Below are positions 18,067-27,223 of a stretch of DNA of 64,000 nucleotides, piece after piece. The DNA is taken from positions 37,191 to 101,190 of the forward strand of contig NZ_WHOD01000016.1 of assembly GCF_013141765.1 (NCBI RefSeq). Reading direction: 5' to 3'. A program made the position numbers and the translations under genes. Below the pieces are notes generated by a model. The model was not told the DNA's origin. It searched no databases and saw only the letters and a program-made list of their open reading frames with translations. How positions within the stretch are numbered: the first letter of the stretch is position 1; the number at the start of each line of letters is the position of its first letter. This DNA comes from Paenibacillus foliorum (GTDB lineage Bacteria; Bacillota; Bacilli; Paenibacillales; NBRC-103111).

Positions 18067-19011
18067 ATGCGCCAGACAGTAGCAACAGACCGCCATTCTA
18101 TCGGGGTGAATAAGCTTGCGGCTATACGGGAATGGAAAAAAACGATCATTGGTTATGCTTTTATTTCACCGTGGCTCATAGGCTTTATCGTATTCATTAT
18201 CGGCCCGATGCTGGCCTCTTTGTATTTCTCCTTTACGCAATATGACATGCTGTCTAACCCCAAATGGATTGGCCTGGATAATTATATCGAGATGTTCACC
18301 AGTGATAAGCGTTTCCTTACTGCACTCAAGGTGACCCTGTTGTTCGTGCTTGTATCGGTTCCGCTTAAATTGATGTTTGCCCTGCTGGTGGCGATGATTT
18401 TTAACGTGAATCGAAAAGGGGTTACCGTGTATCGCACCTTGTATTACATTCCTTCGATTCTTGGCGGAAGTGTCGCGGTTGCCGTAATGTGGAAGCAGTT
18501 ATTTGGCTCCAAGGGAGCAGTTAATTCACTTCTTGGCTTAATCGGGATTAAAGGCATGAGCTGGATTGCAGGTCCCGACTTTGCTTTATGGACGTTGATT
18601 CTGCTCGTGGTATGGCAATTTGGCTCGCCGATGCTTATTTTTTTGGCTGGACTTAAGCAGATTCCGACTGAATTGTATGAGGCTGCCAAAATGGACGGAG
18701 CCGGAGCGGTCATGCGCTTTTTCCGTGTTACATTGCCCATGCTGACGCCTATCATATTTTTTAATCTGGTGATGCAGACGATAGGAGGCTTTATGACCTT
18801 CACCCAAAGCTTTTTAATTACAAGTGGCGGACCGATGGATTCAACTTTATTTTATGCGGTATATTTGTACGAAACAGCATTTACGCACTTCCACATGGGT
18901 TATGCGTCGGCGATGGCCTGGGTGCTGCTGCTCATTGTAGGCCTGTTTACAGCATTGATTTTCAAATCCTCTTCCTCATGGGTGCATTATGAGACCGAAG
19001 GAGGGAAGTAA
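18067..19011 (+). CDS. CUT1 sugar ABC transporter permease (UgpA/MalF-like)
   Basis: 314 residues, six predicted membrane segments starting at AFISPWLIGFIVFIIGPMLA, and the EAA loop LKQIPTELYEAAKMDGAGAV that contacts an MsmX-type ATPase encoded elsewhere, since none is present here. GGGGGCG lies 9 bp before ATG 18067. It sits 92 bp after the solute-binding protein and 1 bp before the second permease. Forms a heterodimer with it. Confidence 0.91.
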   Translation: MRQTVATDRHSIGVNKLAAIREWKKTIIGYAFISPWLIGFIVFIIGPMLASLYFSFTQYDMLSNPKWIGLDNYIEMFTSDKRFLTALKVTLLFVLVSVPLKLMFALLVAMIFNVNRKGVTVYRTLYYIPSILGGSVAVAVMWKQLFGSKGAVNSLLGLIGIKGMSWIAGPDFALWTLILLVVWQFGSPMLIFLAGLKQIPTELYEAAKMDGAGAVMRFFRVTLPMLTPIIFFNLVMQTIGGFMTFTQSFLITSGGPMDSTLFYAVYLYETAFTHFHMGYASAMAWVLLLIVGLFTALIFKSSSSWVHYETEGGK

Positions 19012-19012
19012 G

Positions 19013-19852
19013 ATGAACAGCATGATACGTACCTTTTTATTTCATACAGGTGTTGTGCTGCTGGGGATATTCATGGTTTATCCGATCCTGTGGGCGATTT
19101 CAAGCTCAGTGAAGCCGGAAGCGGAAATTTTCCAGAATGCCTCATCGTTGCTTCCTTCAAGCTTTAGATGGGATAACTATGTGAAAGGATGGGCAGGCTT
19201 TGGGAACTTCCATTTTGGACTGTTCTTTCAGAATTCCTTAATCGTGACATCAGCGATTGTTGTCGGGACACTTGTTTCCTCGAGTCTGGTAGCCTTCGGT
19301 TTTGCGCGTCTGCAGTTTAAGCTGCGCAAGCTGCTGTTTGCTTTGCTGTTGATGGCGATCATGCTGCCTGCTCAAGTCACGCTAATTCCCCAATATATTT
19401 TGTTTCACAAGCTGGATTGGGTGAATACGTTCCTGCCACTGATCGTTCCCGCATTTGTAGGTGGAACTCCGTTTTTCATCTTCCTGCTCATTCAATTCAT
19501 TAGGGGTATTCCCAAGGAGCTGGATGAGTCGGCAGTGATCGACGGCTGCTCAACCTTCGGGGTGTTTTGGCATATGATGCTTCCGTTGATGGCTCCGGCT
19601 TTGGCGACGGTGGCGATCTTTTCCTTCTATTGGTCGTGGGATGATTTCCTCGGTCCGCTCATTTACTTGAATCAAACGAAGCTCTTTACCGTTTCGCTCG
19701 GTCTGCGAATGTTTGCAGACCCGTCCTCGATGTCACAGTGGGGTCCACTGTTCGCCATGTCCGTACTGTCGATTGTTCCGCAGCTGCTCGTATTTTTGTT
19801 TTTTCAAAAATATTTGGTTCAGGGACTTGCTACAACGGGCTTGAAAGGATAA
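19013..19852 (+). CDS. CUT1 sugar ABC transporter permease (UgpE/MalG-like)
   Basis: 279 residues, six membrane segments; EAA loop GIPKELDESAVIDGCSTFGV followed by MLPLMAPAL. ATG 19013 follows GAAGGAGGG, which overlaps the end of the first permease gene, indicating translational coupling. The Gly in ESAVIDGCS is the invariant residue of the loop. Last gene of the importer, closed by a strong terminator. Confidence 0.91.
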   Translation: MNSMIRTFLFHTGVVLLGIFMVYPILWAISSSVKPEAEIFQNASSLLPSSFRWDNYVKGWAGFGNFHFGLFFQNSLIVTSAIVVGTLVSSSLVAFGFARLQFKLRKLLFALLLMAIMLPAQVTLIPQYILFHKLDWVNTFLPLIVPAFVGGTPFFIFLLIQFIRGIPKELDESAVIDGCSTFGVFWHMMLPLMAPALATVAIFSFYWSWDDFLGPLIYLNQTKLFTVSLGLRMFADPSSMSQWGPLFAMSVLSIVPQLLVFLFFQKYLVQGLATTGLKG

Positions 19853-19882
19853 GGGAAATGGATGCTTAGCAACAATAGTGCA

Positions 19883-19930
19883 ATGGACGTACTTAGGAAG
19901 CAATTTCTTCCTTTAGTACGTCCATTTTTA
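19883..19930 (+). terminator. Intrinsic terminator after sugar ABC operon
   Basis: ATGGACGTACTtAGGAAG pairs with CTTCCTttAGTACGTCCAT around a 6-base loop, followed by T5. Strong. Confidence 0.85.
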
Positions 19931-20197
19931 ATTTAGTCAGGTATCATAATAAGTTGTCGAAATCCCAAACACTTAGATGTAGACATTGATAGATCCGGAC
20001 GAAGGAGGCGTCCGATCGTCGCCATGCGGGTGATTGCGCTTTTACAGGTGAATTCAAGCACAGCCGGAAGCAGCATCGCGCATTGGGAATCACCTCCAAA
20101 AGAATGTTATGAAAAAAATAAACAATACTCTCATCCATAGGTAAAATGAATATATTGAATGCAATTCATTCCATTTAGCTATGTAAGGAGCTCCGAT

Positions 20198-20967
20198 ATG
20201 GACATTCATCAATTACAGTGCGTTATCGAAATTGTCCACTGCGGCAGCTTCACGAAGGCTGCTGCGACTCTGCACATTACTCGGCCGACGATAAGCTAGA
20301 CGATCAAGAATTTGGAAGAAAAGCTTGGCGTCGAGCTTTTCTTCCGAAAAGGAAAAAAATTGAGCTTACAGATGCCGGCCACGTTGTTTATGAGCAAGCC
20401 CAAGGCATCGCATTGTCATTCCAGAACTTGTCGTTGGAATTGAGCGGAATTAAGAATTACAAGAAAGGCCACGTTCGAATCGGACTGCCTCCCATGATCG
20501 GATCGAACTTCTTCCCGTCCGTGATAAGGAAATTTCATTAACGATACCAGGGATTGTCGGTTCACATCGTGGAAGAAGGATCCAAGAAGCTGGAGTCTGA
20601 GGTGGAGTGCGGCAATCTCGACGTAGCGGCCGTACTGTTGCCGACAAACAAAGAATTGTTCGATTGCTATGCATTTGTGGACGAGAAGCTGCAATTAATC
20701 GTTCATTCCGGGCATTCACTAGCCGGGAGGGAGGCAGTGGCGCTTACTGAGTGTGCTCAGGAGCTGTTTATTTTGTTCCGTAAGGACTTTGCCTTACATG
20801 AGCGGGTGATGTCGAAGTGCATACGCTGCTACTTTCGTCCGAATATTATGTATGAGAGCTCCCAGTGGGATTTCGTCAGCGGCATGGTCGCTGAAAGGCT
20901 TGGCATTTCCCGATCACCTTCGAAACAACCACAAGAAAAAAACGGGCGAACGATTCAGGTAGCTTAA
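20198..20967 (+). pseudogene. LysR-family regulator, inactivated
   Basis: ATG 20198 behind AAGGAG opens a LysR N-terminus (DIHQLQCVIEIVHCGSFTKA, then AATLHITRPTIS) that ends at TAG 20297-20299. The frame resumes as IKNLEEKLGVELFFRKGK, shifts within a run of seven A near 20354, and continues as IELTDAGHVVYEQAQG. A second nonsense codon, TAA at 20539, breaks IRKFH/RYQGLSVHIVEEG, after which the effector domain is read to 20967 with an abnormal end. At least three lesions, so the protein is not made. No obvious divergent target gene survives. Confidence 0.82.
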
Positions 20968-21043
20968 TAACTCGTCCCTGACCGGGAATCAAGCGGTTGT
21001 GCAACAGTTCTTTGGGCAATAATTCTAGTAGGGGGAATACGTT

Positions 21044-21940
21044 ATGAGCAGAGAAAATAAACAGTCAGCTTTTGCAATTTGGATCAGTTTAATCAGTAAC
21101 ATCGTTTTAACCTTTATCAAATTTTCTGTTGGTTTATTATTTAACAGTCCAGTATTGATTGCTGACGGCGTTCACAATGCGGGAGATGTGGTTGCTACCG
21201 GTGCGGCACTTAGCTCCATGCGTGTATCTAAGCAGCCTCCGGATGAAGATCATCCTTACGGACACGGAAAAGCAGAAATTGTGGGAGCAGGTATTGTGGC
21301 CATTATTTTGGGGCTGGCTGCAATCTATATGGGGTACCATTCCATAAAGGTACTTTTTGAACCTCCACATAATGCAAGCGTTATAGCTTTAGTCGCTGCA
21401 GCGTTTTCTTTGATTTTGAAGCAAGTGCTTTATGTATATACGATGTCTATCGGGAAAAAAACGAAAAGTAATGGTTTGATCGCAACGGCCTATGATCATC
21501 TTGCAGATGTATATGCTTCGATTGCAGCAGTAATCGGGATCGGTTTAGCCATGGTTGGAGATTACTATGATATTACTTTATTGTCTTACGGAGATCCGAT
21601 TGCAGGAATCGTAGTCGCTTTTTTTGTGCTAAAGCTTGCTGTTCATATGGGAAAGGCATCGGTTGGCGTTTTGATGGAAAAGAACGTCGATTCGGAAAAA
21701 TTGAATGCATTTATCAACTTGGTCCAATCGGTTCCAGAAGTTAAACGAATTGACCGAATTCGCGCAAGAGACCACGGACATTACATTATCATCGATGTGA
21801 GAGTCGGTGTTCAGGCAGAATTAACCATTCAGAACGGACATGATATTTCCCGACACATTAAAGAAGCGATCATGAATCAGCATCCCGATGTTGAAGAAGT
21901 AATGGTCCATTTAAACCCATGGTACAAAGAGAATGGTTAA
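21044..21940 (+). CDS. Cation diffusion facilitator (CDF) family metal exporter
   Basis: 298 residues, six membrane segments followed by a cytoplasmic metal-sensing domain of about 90 residues. Family metal-site motifs are visible: DGVHNAGDVV in helix 2 and YDHLADVYASIAA in helix 5, plus the loop DEDHPYGHGKAEIVGA. Likely exports a divalent ion such as Zn, Mn or Fe against protons. GTAGGGGGAA precedes ATG 21044. Stands alone between a pseudogene and a terminator. Confidence 0.92.
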   Translation: MSRENKQSAFAIWISLISNIVLTFIKFSVGLLFNSPVLIADGVHNAGDVVATGAALSSMRVSKQPPDEDHPYGHGKAEIVGAGIVAIILGLAAIYMGYHSIKVLFEPPHNASVIALVAAAFSLILKQVLYVYTMSIGKKTKSNGLIATAYDHLADVYASIAAVIGIGLAMVGDYYDITLLSYGDPIAGIVVAFFVLKLAVHMGKASVGVLMEKNVDSEKLNAFINLVQSVPEVKRIDRIRARDHGHYIIIDVRVGVQAELTIQNGHDISRHIKEAIMNQHPDVEEVMVHLNPWYKENG

Positions 21941-21963
21941 GTACCTTTAGTTATTTTAGACGA

Positions 21964-21997
21964 AAGCCGGCATTCCTAAGCGACAGGAATCCGGCTT
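21964..21997 (+). terminator. Terminator-like hairpin after CDF gene
   Basis: AAGCCGGcATTCCT pairs with AGGAATCCGGCTT, a 13-bp stem with one bulge; only a weak T tract follows. Confidence 0.5.
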
Positions 21998-22084
21998 GTT
22001 AGCATTAATTTTAAACTTAACATACAATTTTCCGGAATTGGTACAGCCCAAGTAGTTTAAATGAAATTTAGACTACCTGAGTTT

Positions 22085-22285
22085 TTATAAACCAGCTATT
22101 AAGAAAAGAAATAGAATTTCAGCTAAACGAATATTAATCCTGCGGATTCTCCGGCCGATTCTCACACGCATAATCATAAAATCTGTTCCAACTGAAGTTA
22201 ATTTGCCCGTTAATGTTCTGCCACTAGTCAATTGTACTTGTACAGACTTACCAATCATTTTTTGTGCTTGATTACGAAATGACAT
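22085..22285 (-). CDS. Small Sm-like (DUF2642-type) protein
   Basis: 66 residues from ATG 22285, behind AAAAGGAGGAACTGAC. The core IGKSVQVQLTSGRTLTGKLT then SVGTDFMIMRVRIG has the strand pattern of the bent Sm-like sheet found in Bacillus DUF2642/YuzF-type proteins, and the end is an unusual hydrophobic ILFLFLIAGL. Members are small, often sporulation-associated; function unknown. Divergent from the Tyr/Pro-rich gene 240 bp away, which hints at joint expression. Confidence 0.7.
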   Translation of the reverse strand: MSFRNQAQKMIGKSVQVQLTSGRTLTGKLTSVGTDFMIMRVRIGRRIRRINIRLAEILFLFLIAGL

Positions 22286-22525
22286 GTCAGTTCCTCCTTT
22301 TCTATTGATATTGCATTGTATGTGCAAATAATATAGAGGGAAGAACATTAGCGGATTTAAAACAAATCCAACGTATATCTTTATGTATACGTCCTATAGA
22401 GCTGATTAAAATAGCAAATTTTAATGAAACCAATCACTGTTCAGCATCAGCATACAGGCTCATATTTTCCGGATTAGGCATAGTCTATTATCATCTGCAC
22501 GTACAAGAATAGGAGGGAGTAGAAT

Positions 22526-23425
22526 ATGACCAATGACAACCAGCAAGTGGCCCCAATGTATAAGCAAATTAGCAATCACCACTTGCCATACTATGATTCA
22601 GTCTGCTATACGTTACAACCATATCCATACACTTATCAATATAACGGATATCGTTATCTAAACCCGCATGTGTATCATCTACCGCTAATTTATCAGCAGT
22701 ATGCTTATCATCCACACTTACGGGAGCAACTATATCCTTATAGAATGGGGTTACTGACACCACCAGGGGCAATGTTACCGGCGGCAGAAGCATCAACATT
22801 TTTAAAAGCGGCAATAGCGTGGGCAACAACGATACCGGCGGTAACAGTTTTTTTGGGTTTCGGAGCATTTCTGTTAGCTGCTATGGTGGCCACGGGTTGG
22901 GCAAAATATAAAGATACTATATTAACTTGCTGGTATTCATCTCCTGCACAATGGGGTGAAATTGAAACGTGTTTAAAAGGTAAGATGGATGCAGCAGACG
23001 CGGAAAGATGGATCAACACTATGAAAACTTTATTTGGTTACTATATGAAGACAAAACATTTGCCAAATCCATGCGGTGTTTGGGCAGTGACCGTTGGGAA
23101 TAGAAAAGTGGGCACGTTGAGGTTTCATTCAGAGTATAACTATGCAGAAGGAGTTGATGAATATATGGGTCATTATAATTGGGCTCCAACTGGTACAATG
23201 TATGGCCATGCATTATCTTCTGAGGGCAATCTTAGCGGACATTGGAATGATCTCCATAAAATAGGTGATAAACCTGATAGTGGAAGATATAAATTGAATT
23301 TTAGTTATGATGAATCAGGAAATTCAATATTTATCGGAACATTTGGTTATGGTACAGACGATTCTGCTTATAAATTTAGTGGCATACAACTTTCGGAAGA
23401 ACCGTGTTTGTTGGGACCTCACTGA
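22526..23425 (+). CDS. Tyr/Pro-rich N-terminus, membrane anchor, unknown C-terminal domain
   Basis: 299 residues. Residues 1-70 are extremely rich in Tyr, Pro and His (LQPYPYTYQYNGYRYLNPHV), like spore-coat or surface proteins. One or two membrane segments follow at about 88-125 (AAIAWATTIPAVTVFLGFGA, then FLLAAMVATGWAKYK). The C-terminal 170 residues look globular, with repeated Gly/Asn/Tyr turns (GYGTDDSAYKFSGIQLSEEP). Strong AGGAGGGAG before ATG 22526. I do not recognise the family. A link to the spore coat or envelope is inferred from composition and from the neighbouring Sm-like gene. Confidence 0.65.
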   Translation: MTNDNQQVAPMYKQISNHHLPYYDSVCYTLQPYPYTYQYNGYRYLNPHVYHLPLIYQQYAYHPHLREQLYPYRMGLLTPPGAMLPAAEASTFLKAAIAWATTIPAVTVFLGFGAFLLAAMVATGWAKYKDTILTCWYSSPAQWGEIETCLKGKMDAADAERWINTMKTLFGYYMKTKHLPNPCGVWAVTVGNRKVGTLRFHSEYNYAEGVDEYMGHYNWAPTGTMYGHALSSEGNLSGHWNDLHKIGDKPDSGRYKLNFSYDESGNSIFIGTFGYGTDDSAYKFSGIQLSEEPCLLGPH

Positions 23426-23726
23426 AGCCTGACCAGGACTTTGAAGCCCCTGAACCAGCATATTAATTAAGTGGACTTCTTAACTCTAATATAGTTAGAG
23501 AATATGTACAGTGTCATAATATTTCAATATATGTTGGAAATATTTTTAAACATATGAACTTACCAGCCTTTGACCAAGTAAATGAAGAACATCTGAATTT
23601 ATAATTACTTACGAATGAGGAATGACATTCTAGAGATATCACTCAAACCCGATATTCTTTTTCAAAGAATCGTGGAATTTGATAAAAAGCTCGGAGGTGC
23701 TGGTATACGGTAACGGAAATTTGATA

Positions 23727-23906
23727 ATGTAGGAAGATTTGTGTCGTTAAGACATTGATGTCGGATGACAAGAACATAGTCCGAATCAAGTCCGCGTAAA
23801 TCGCGGGCTTTTAAATTAATCGGATCAAGTTCTTGTCAATCGGCAATGTCAAGAACTTGATCCGATTGCCGATTTGTGACAAGAACATAATCCGATTGCC
23901 GACAAG
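23727..23906 (+). repeat. TGACA-type structured repeat, copy A
   Basis: Order: an inverted outlier ATGTAGGAAGATTTGTGTC (23727 on), direct repeat TGACAAGAACATAGTCCGAA (23766), hairpin CCGCG-TAAAT-CGCGG plus T tract (23792-23812), inverted pair around TTCTTG/CAAGAA (23819-23838 and 23848-23867, one mismatch), then direct repeat TGACAAGAACATAATCCGAT (23877 on) ending TGCCGACAAG. The variable half (ATCCGAT) is shared by the arms and the second direct repeat and is near-identical in the first. Confidence 0.8.
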
Positions 23907-23919
23907 ATTAAAAGGGCGC

Positions 23920-23946
23920 GTTAACGGGCAGTTTTGTTGAACAAGT
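23920..23946 (+). repeat. TAACGGGCAG half repeat R0
   Basis: TTAACGGGCAGTTTTGTTGA lies upstream of the DUF2975 module and matches the 3' half of the direct repeat-hairpin-direct repeat family described for 32771-32874. Confidence 0.65.
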
Positions 23947-23971
23947 TGTAAATTTAACATTTTAAAGTAAG

Positions 23972-24006
23972 AGCATTTCTTTGTAATGAGAAATGCTTTT
24001 TATTTT
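23972..24006 (+). terminator. Intrinsic terminator-like hairpin
   Basis: AGCATTTCT pairs with AGAAATGCT around an 8-base loop, followed by TTTTTATTTTT. Confidence 0.65.
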
Positions 24007-24129
24007 TGTCAAAATTAAAAGGATATTAAAATAACAATAATAATGTAATGAAAAACAATACGAATATATTGTAAAACGATATATCACGTGCTAAAATCAT
24101 GTTGTCATTAAATAAGTGAGGTGTTTTAA

Positions 24130-24612
24130 ATGAATGTTAACCGAGGTTCAACCACTTTCTTAAAGGTAATTATTTTTCTGGCTGGAATTGCAGTGCTTGC
24201 TTTGTGTATCTGGTTGCCTGAGATAGCCGTTAGAGATGCAAGGGTACATCCAGTTACGGCTTACTTCCTAATCCCCTTTTTAGTATGTGCATACGGATTC
24301 TGTATTGCGTTTTCTGTTGCGTTGTATCAAGCATATAAACTATTAACCTACATCGAAAAGAACAATGCTTTCTCTGAATTATCCCTTAAATCTTTGAAGG
24401 TTATAAAGAAATGTACTTTTGCAGTCATTTTCTTAATTGTGCTAGGGATAGTAAGCTTAATGGTGCTTGCTAAAGTTACAGGTGACGATGCAGCAGGTCC
24501 AATATCACTAAGTCTAATAGGTATTTTAGTGACAAGTACCGTTGCAGCTTTTGTAAGTGTTCTTCAAAAACCAATTAAAAATTTCCTAGAAAAAAATGAA
24601 ACAAAAATGTGA
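24130..24612 (+). CDS. DUF2975 membrane protein 1
   Basis: 160 residues with four predicted membrane segments, typical of DUF2975 proteins (YoaS type). The family segment YQAYKLLTYIEKNNAFSELS (loop between helices 2 and 3) is clear. GTGAGGTG precedes ATG 24130. DUF2975 genes are commonly encoded next to a YozG-like Xre regulator, as here. Biological role not established. AT-rich compared with the upstream sugar loci. Confidence 0.82.
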   Translation: MNVNRGSTTFLKVIIFLAGIAVLALCIWLPEIAVRDARVHPVTAYFLIPFLVCAYGFCIAFSVALYQAYKLLTYIEKNNAFSELSLKSLKVIKKCTFAVIFLIVLGIVSLMVLAKVTGDDAAGPISLSLIGILVTSTVAAFVSVLQKPIKNFLEKNETKM

Positions 24613-24622
24613 GGTGTTTATT

Positions 24623-25102
24623 TTGAGAAAAGTCACAACATTGTTTTTAAAAATAGCTGTTGTTATTATAGGACTACCGGTTCTTGCTTTATGTATATTT
24701 TTAGTGCCCCATATGGCGAATTTCGCAGCAGAATTGTATCCAAATATTGCCCCAATGAAATATCTCGTTTTCATCGTGATGTATGGAGCGGCTGTGCCGT
24801 TTTACTTTGCTCTCTATCAGGCTATCAATCTTTTACGGTACATTGACAAGAACACAGCGTTCTCGGAATTATCTGTAAAGGCGTTAAAGAACATAAAGTG
24901 CTGTGCGATTACAATCAGTGGATTGTATGTATTAGGCTTGCCACTCTTTCGTTTTATAGCGATGAAAGTTGACCCTCCTATTGGATTATTGGGACTCATC
25001 ATCATTTTTGCTTCGTTGGTTATCGCCGTTTTTGCTGCTATCCTCCAACGGCTTCTACAAGAAGCGATTAACATAAAATCAGAAAATGATTTGACGGTCT
25101 GA
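24623..25102 (+). CDS. DUF2975 membrane protein 2
   Basis: Paralogue of the preceding gene: 159 residues, four membrane segments and the shared loop YQAINLLRYIDKNTAFSELS. TTG 24623 is preferred to an ATG at 24596, because the same GTGAGGTGTTTA leader seen before copy 1 sits at the right distance from the TTG and the ATG would overlap the first gene. Tandem DUF2975 genes suggest a two-subunit membrane complex. Confidence 0.82.
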   Translation: MRKVTTLFLKIAVVIIGLPVLALCIFLVPHMANFAAELYPNIAPMKYLVFIVMYGAAVPFYFALYQAINLLRYIDKNTAFSELSVKALKNIKCCAITISGLYVLGLPLFRFIAMKVDPPIGLLGLIIIFASLVIAVFAAILQRLLQEAINIKSENDLTV

Positions 25103-25111
25103 GGTGAGGAT

Positions 25112-25330
25112 ATGGCAATTATTATTAATATTGATGTGATGTTGGCAAAACGGAAAATGAGCGTAACGGAGCTTTCGGAGAGAGTTGGAATTACTATGGC
25201 AAATATTTCTATTATGAAAAATGGGAAAGCAAAAGCGGTTCGTTTTTCAACATTAGAAGCGATATGTAAGACTTTGGATTGTCAGCCAGGTGATATTTTG
25301 GAGTACAAAAGCGACGAAGAAACTCAATAA
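25112..25330 (+). CDS. Xre-family (YozG-like) transcriptional regulator
   Basis: 72-residue Cro/CI-type helix-turn-helix protein (LAKRKMSVTELSERVGITMA, then NISIMKNGKAKAVRFSTLEA). It starts 9 bp after the second DUF2975 gene with GAGGTGAGG before ATG 25112. This three-gene module is recurrent in Bacillota; the regulator probably controls its own operon. Confidence 0.88.
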   Translation: MAIIINIDVMLAKRKMSVTELSERVGITMANISIMKNGKAKAVRFSTLEAICKTLDCQPGDILEYKSDEETQ

Positions 25331-25350
25331 AAACAGACAACCAATTTATT

Positions 25351-25450
25351 TAACTAATGGTGAAAGATAGCGTAATAAACGACACCACGACTAGGCTGCC
25401 ATGATGTTCGGCAGCCTTTGTTAGTCTAACGGGCAGTTTAGCTCAATATA
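25351..25450 (+). repeat. TAACGGGCAG full repeat R1
   Basis: CTAATGGTGAAAGATAGCG, then hairpin AGGCTGCC...CGGCAGCCT (25393-25417), then CTAACGGGCAGTTTAGCTCA. Lies between the Xre stop and the methyltransferase gene. The 313-bp gap holds nothing else recognised. Confidence 0.75.
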
Positions 25451-25643
25451 TTAACAGAGGAAAGATGAGGAAATCTAAGGTTTTTAGAGATAAACAGAGT
25501 TATTATTTTCTGAAAATACCAAATATAGGCATTGTAATGCGAATGTGTAAATCTACGCAAAATAGCGAACGTGCGTTTTTGAGGTTTGTAAAATAAAATA
25601 TTATATTTTACGATAGTTAACATTCGAAACTAAGAATTAAGGA

Positions 25644-26431
25644 GTGAGCAATATATTATTAAATTCAAGAAAAAACACTCTTGATAATAAAGGGGTTTTA
25701 GAACAAAATAAAAAGTTTTGGGATAATACTGCTAACAAATGGGTCGGTGTAACTGCACTCCCAACACTCGGATGCTTGATGCCATCCGAAGAAGATTTAC
25801 ATTTGTTTGGTGATGTGTCTGGTAAAAAAGTACTTGACATTGGTTGTGGAAGTGGGCACTCTCTTAAATATCTTGGTGACCATAATGCATCAGAACTATG
25901 GGGACTTGATATGTCAACACAGCAAATTGAAAATACAAGCCGTTATTTAAAAGATTGTGGATATGAAGCACATTTATTCAACAGTCCATGGAAGAGAATC
26001 CAGGTTTACCAAATGGTTATTTTGATATTGTTTATTCAATATATGCAATCGGCTGGACTACCGATTTACAAAAAACATTTGATTTAATCGCATCCTATTT
26101 AAAAAAGGATGGTATTTTTATATTTAGCTGGGATCACCCTGTTATGAGATGTATGGAAATTGAAAAAGATAAACTTGTAGTTAAAAGCTCTTATTACGAT
26201 GAAACTCTTTTTACGTATGAAAAATTCGACTTTGATGTTTCACTCAGCAAAAGGAAAATTTCGACGTATATTAACGCTTTATCTAAAGCTGGATTATTTA
26301 TTGAGGAAATGATAGAAGAAACTGATAAACAAACCCTTGAAAGTGAGAGTAAAATTGAACAGAAATATCATTCTGCTTTCAATGCGAAAATGTTTCCCCT
26401 GTCCTTCGTTTTCAAAGTAAGAAAACTTTAA
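25644..26431 (+). pseudogene. Class I SAM-dependent methyltransferase, frameshifted
   Basis: Two frames together encode one methyltransferase: KFWDNTANKWVG, motif I VLDIGCGSGHSLKYL, acidic loop ELWGLDMSTQQIENT in the first, then MEENPGLPNGYFDIVYSIYA, KKDGIFIFSWDHP and a complete C-terminus in the second. The junction at about 25987 (FNSP/MEENPG) needs one extra base. The 5' end is also odd: AAGGAGTGA is followed by GTG at only zero spacing and, at ideal spacing, by ATA where ATG would be expected. Either decayed or carrying an assembly error; otherwise intact in length. Confidence 0.75.
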
Positions 26432-26540
26432 TCGGTAATTAAGCATAATTTGCGGTTATATAAGCCGCAAATCAGTGGCTATAAAAGGATTGCCTGTGGA
26501 TTGAGAAAATTGAAGTAAAACTAGCGAGTTAATTTGTAAA

Positions 26541-26576
26541 AAGCTAAACTAATGGTGAACGATAGTTAAACAAAAC
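26541..26576 (+). repeat. TAACGGGCAG-family 5' half repeat R2
   Basis: AGCTAAACTAATGGTGAACG then ATAGTTAAACAAA, the 5' half type of the family, about 110 bp after the methyltransferase stop. Confidence 0.5.
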
Positions 26577-26603
26577 TGTTGATGTGCTTTAAAATGGAGG
26601 TTT

Positions 26604-27077
26604 ATGAGAAAACTAAGAAAACACCTATTGAATCTTGCGTTGGGTGAGTTAACAGCCGCTTTTTCTTTTTTGGTTGTATATAAAATTTATTTAGATTTAG
26701 GAGTTGCGAGCTTGCTTGCGCTATCATTCCTAGTGTTTATATTATTTCAAGGTGTTTTGTATTGGGTATTTAGATCTTATTCAACAGGTAAACAGAAACC
26801 ATTTTTAATGCTGAAAACCCTGATTGTGCTTAGAAGTATGAATCTTATTCTAGCTGTGTTAGTAATTATTTTATTGATAATGATCGCACAGAATAAAAGA
26901 GACCTAATTGTAGGTATGTTAATTTATGTTTTTTCCGTGATAGAATATATAAATTATTATTGGTATCGTTTAAGCTACGGGAAATCAGGTTTCAATATTA
27001 AATTGCTAATTCAAGCCGGCTTACAGCCGTCGAGTATTCATAAATTATTAAAAAAAAATAAATCTCTAAACTATTGA
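26604..27077 (+). CDS. Hypothetical four-helix membrane protein
   Basis: 157 residues, AT-rich, about four membrane segments (18-36, 38-60, 75-100, 104-122) and a basic cytoplasmic tail. GGAGG precedes ATG 26604. No recognised family. It sits alone between repeat copies like the other small genes of this region. Confidence 0.7.
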   Translation: MRKLRKHLLNLALGELTAAFSFLVVYKIYLDLGVASLLALSFLVFILFQGVLYWVFRSYSTGKQKPFLMLKTLIVLRSMNLILAVLVIILLIMIAQNKRDLIVGMLIYVFSVIEYINYYWYRLSYGKSGFNIKLLIQAGLQPSSIHKLLKKNKSLNY

Positions 27078-27223
27078 TTAAAGAGACTAACATGACAGAT
27101 AATTTGCTTGTCTCGTTGGAAGTATTTATCTTGGTCAAGCGAGGAACAAGGGAACATTCAAAACTTACTTTTGGCCTGCTACTTGGGCAACCTACTGTTT
27201 AGGATAATTACTGAGGAGGCAAT

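Larger units (their letters stand above)
23426..24129. other. Repeat-rich intergenic region
   Basis: No gene. It contains a TGACA-type structured repeat (23727-23906), a TAACGGGCAG half repeat (23920-23946) and a terminator-like hairpin (23972-24006), and marks the start of the accessory, repeat-laden region. Confidence 0.6.

Noticed and set aside
19944..20138. Minus-strand ORF divergent from the LysR pseudogene
   Set aside because: A GGAGGTGAT-like site exists nearby, but the frames it serves are very short or show no recognisable protein.
23766..23906. Possible CRISPR array (repeated TGACAAGAACATA units)
   Set aside because: Only two direct units plus an inverted pair per locus, irregular spacing, no unique spacers of constant length and no cas genes.
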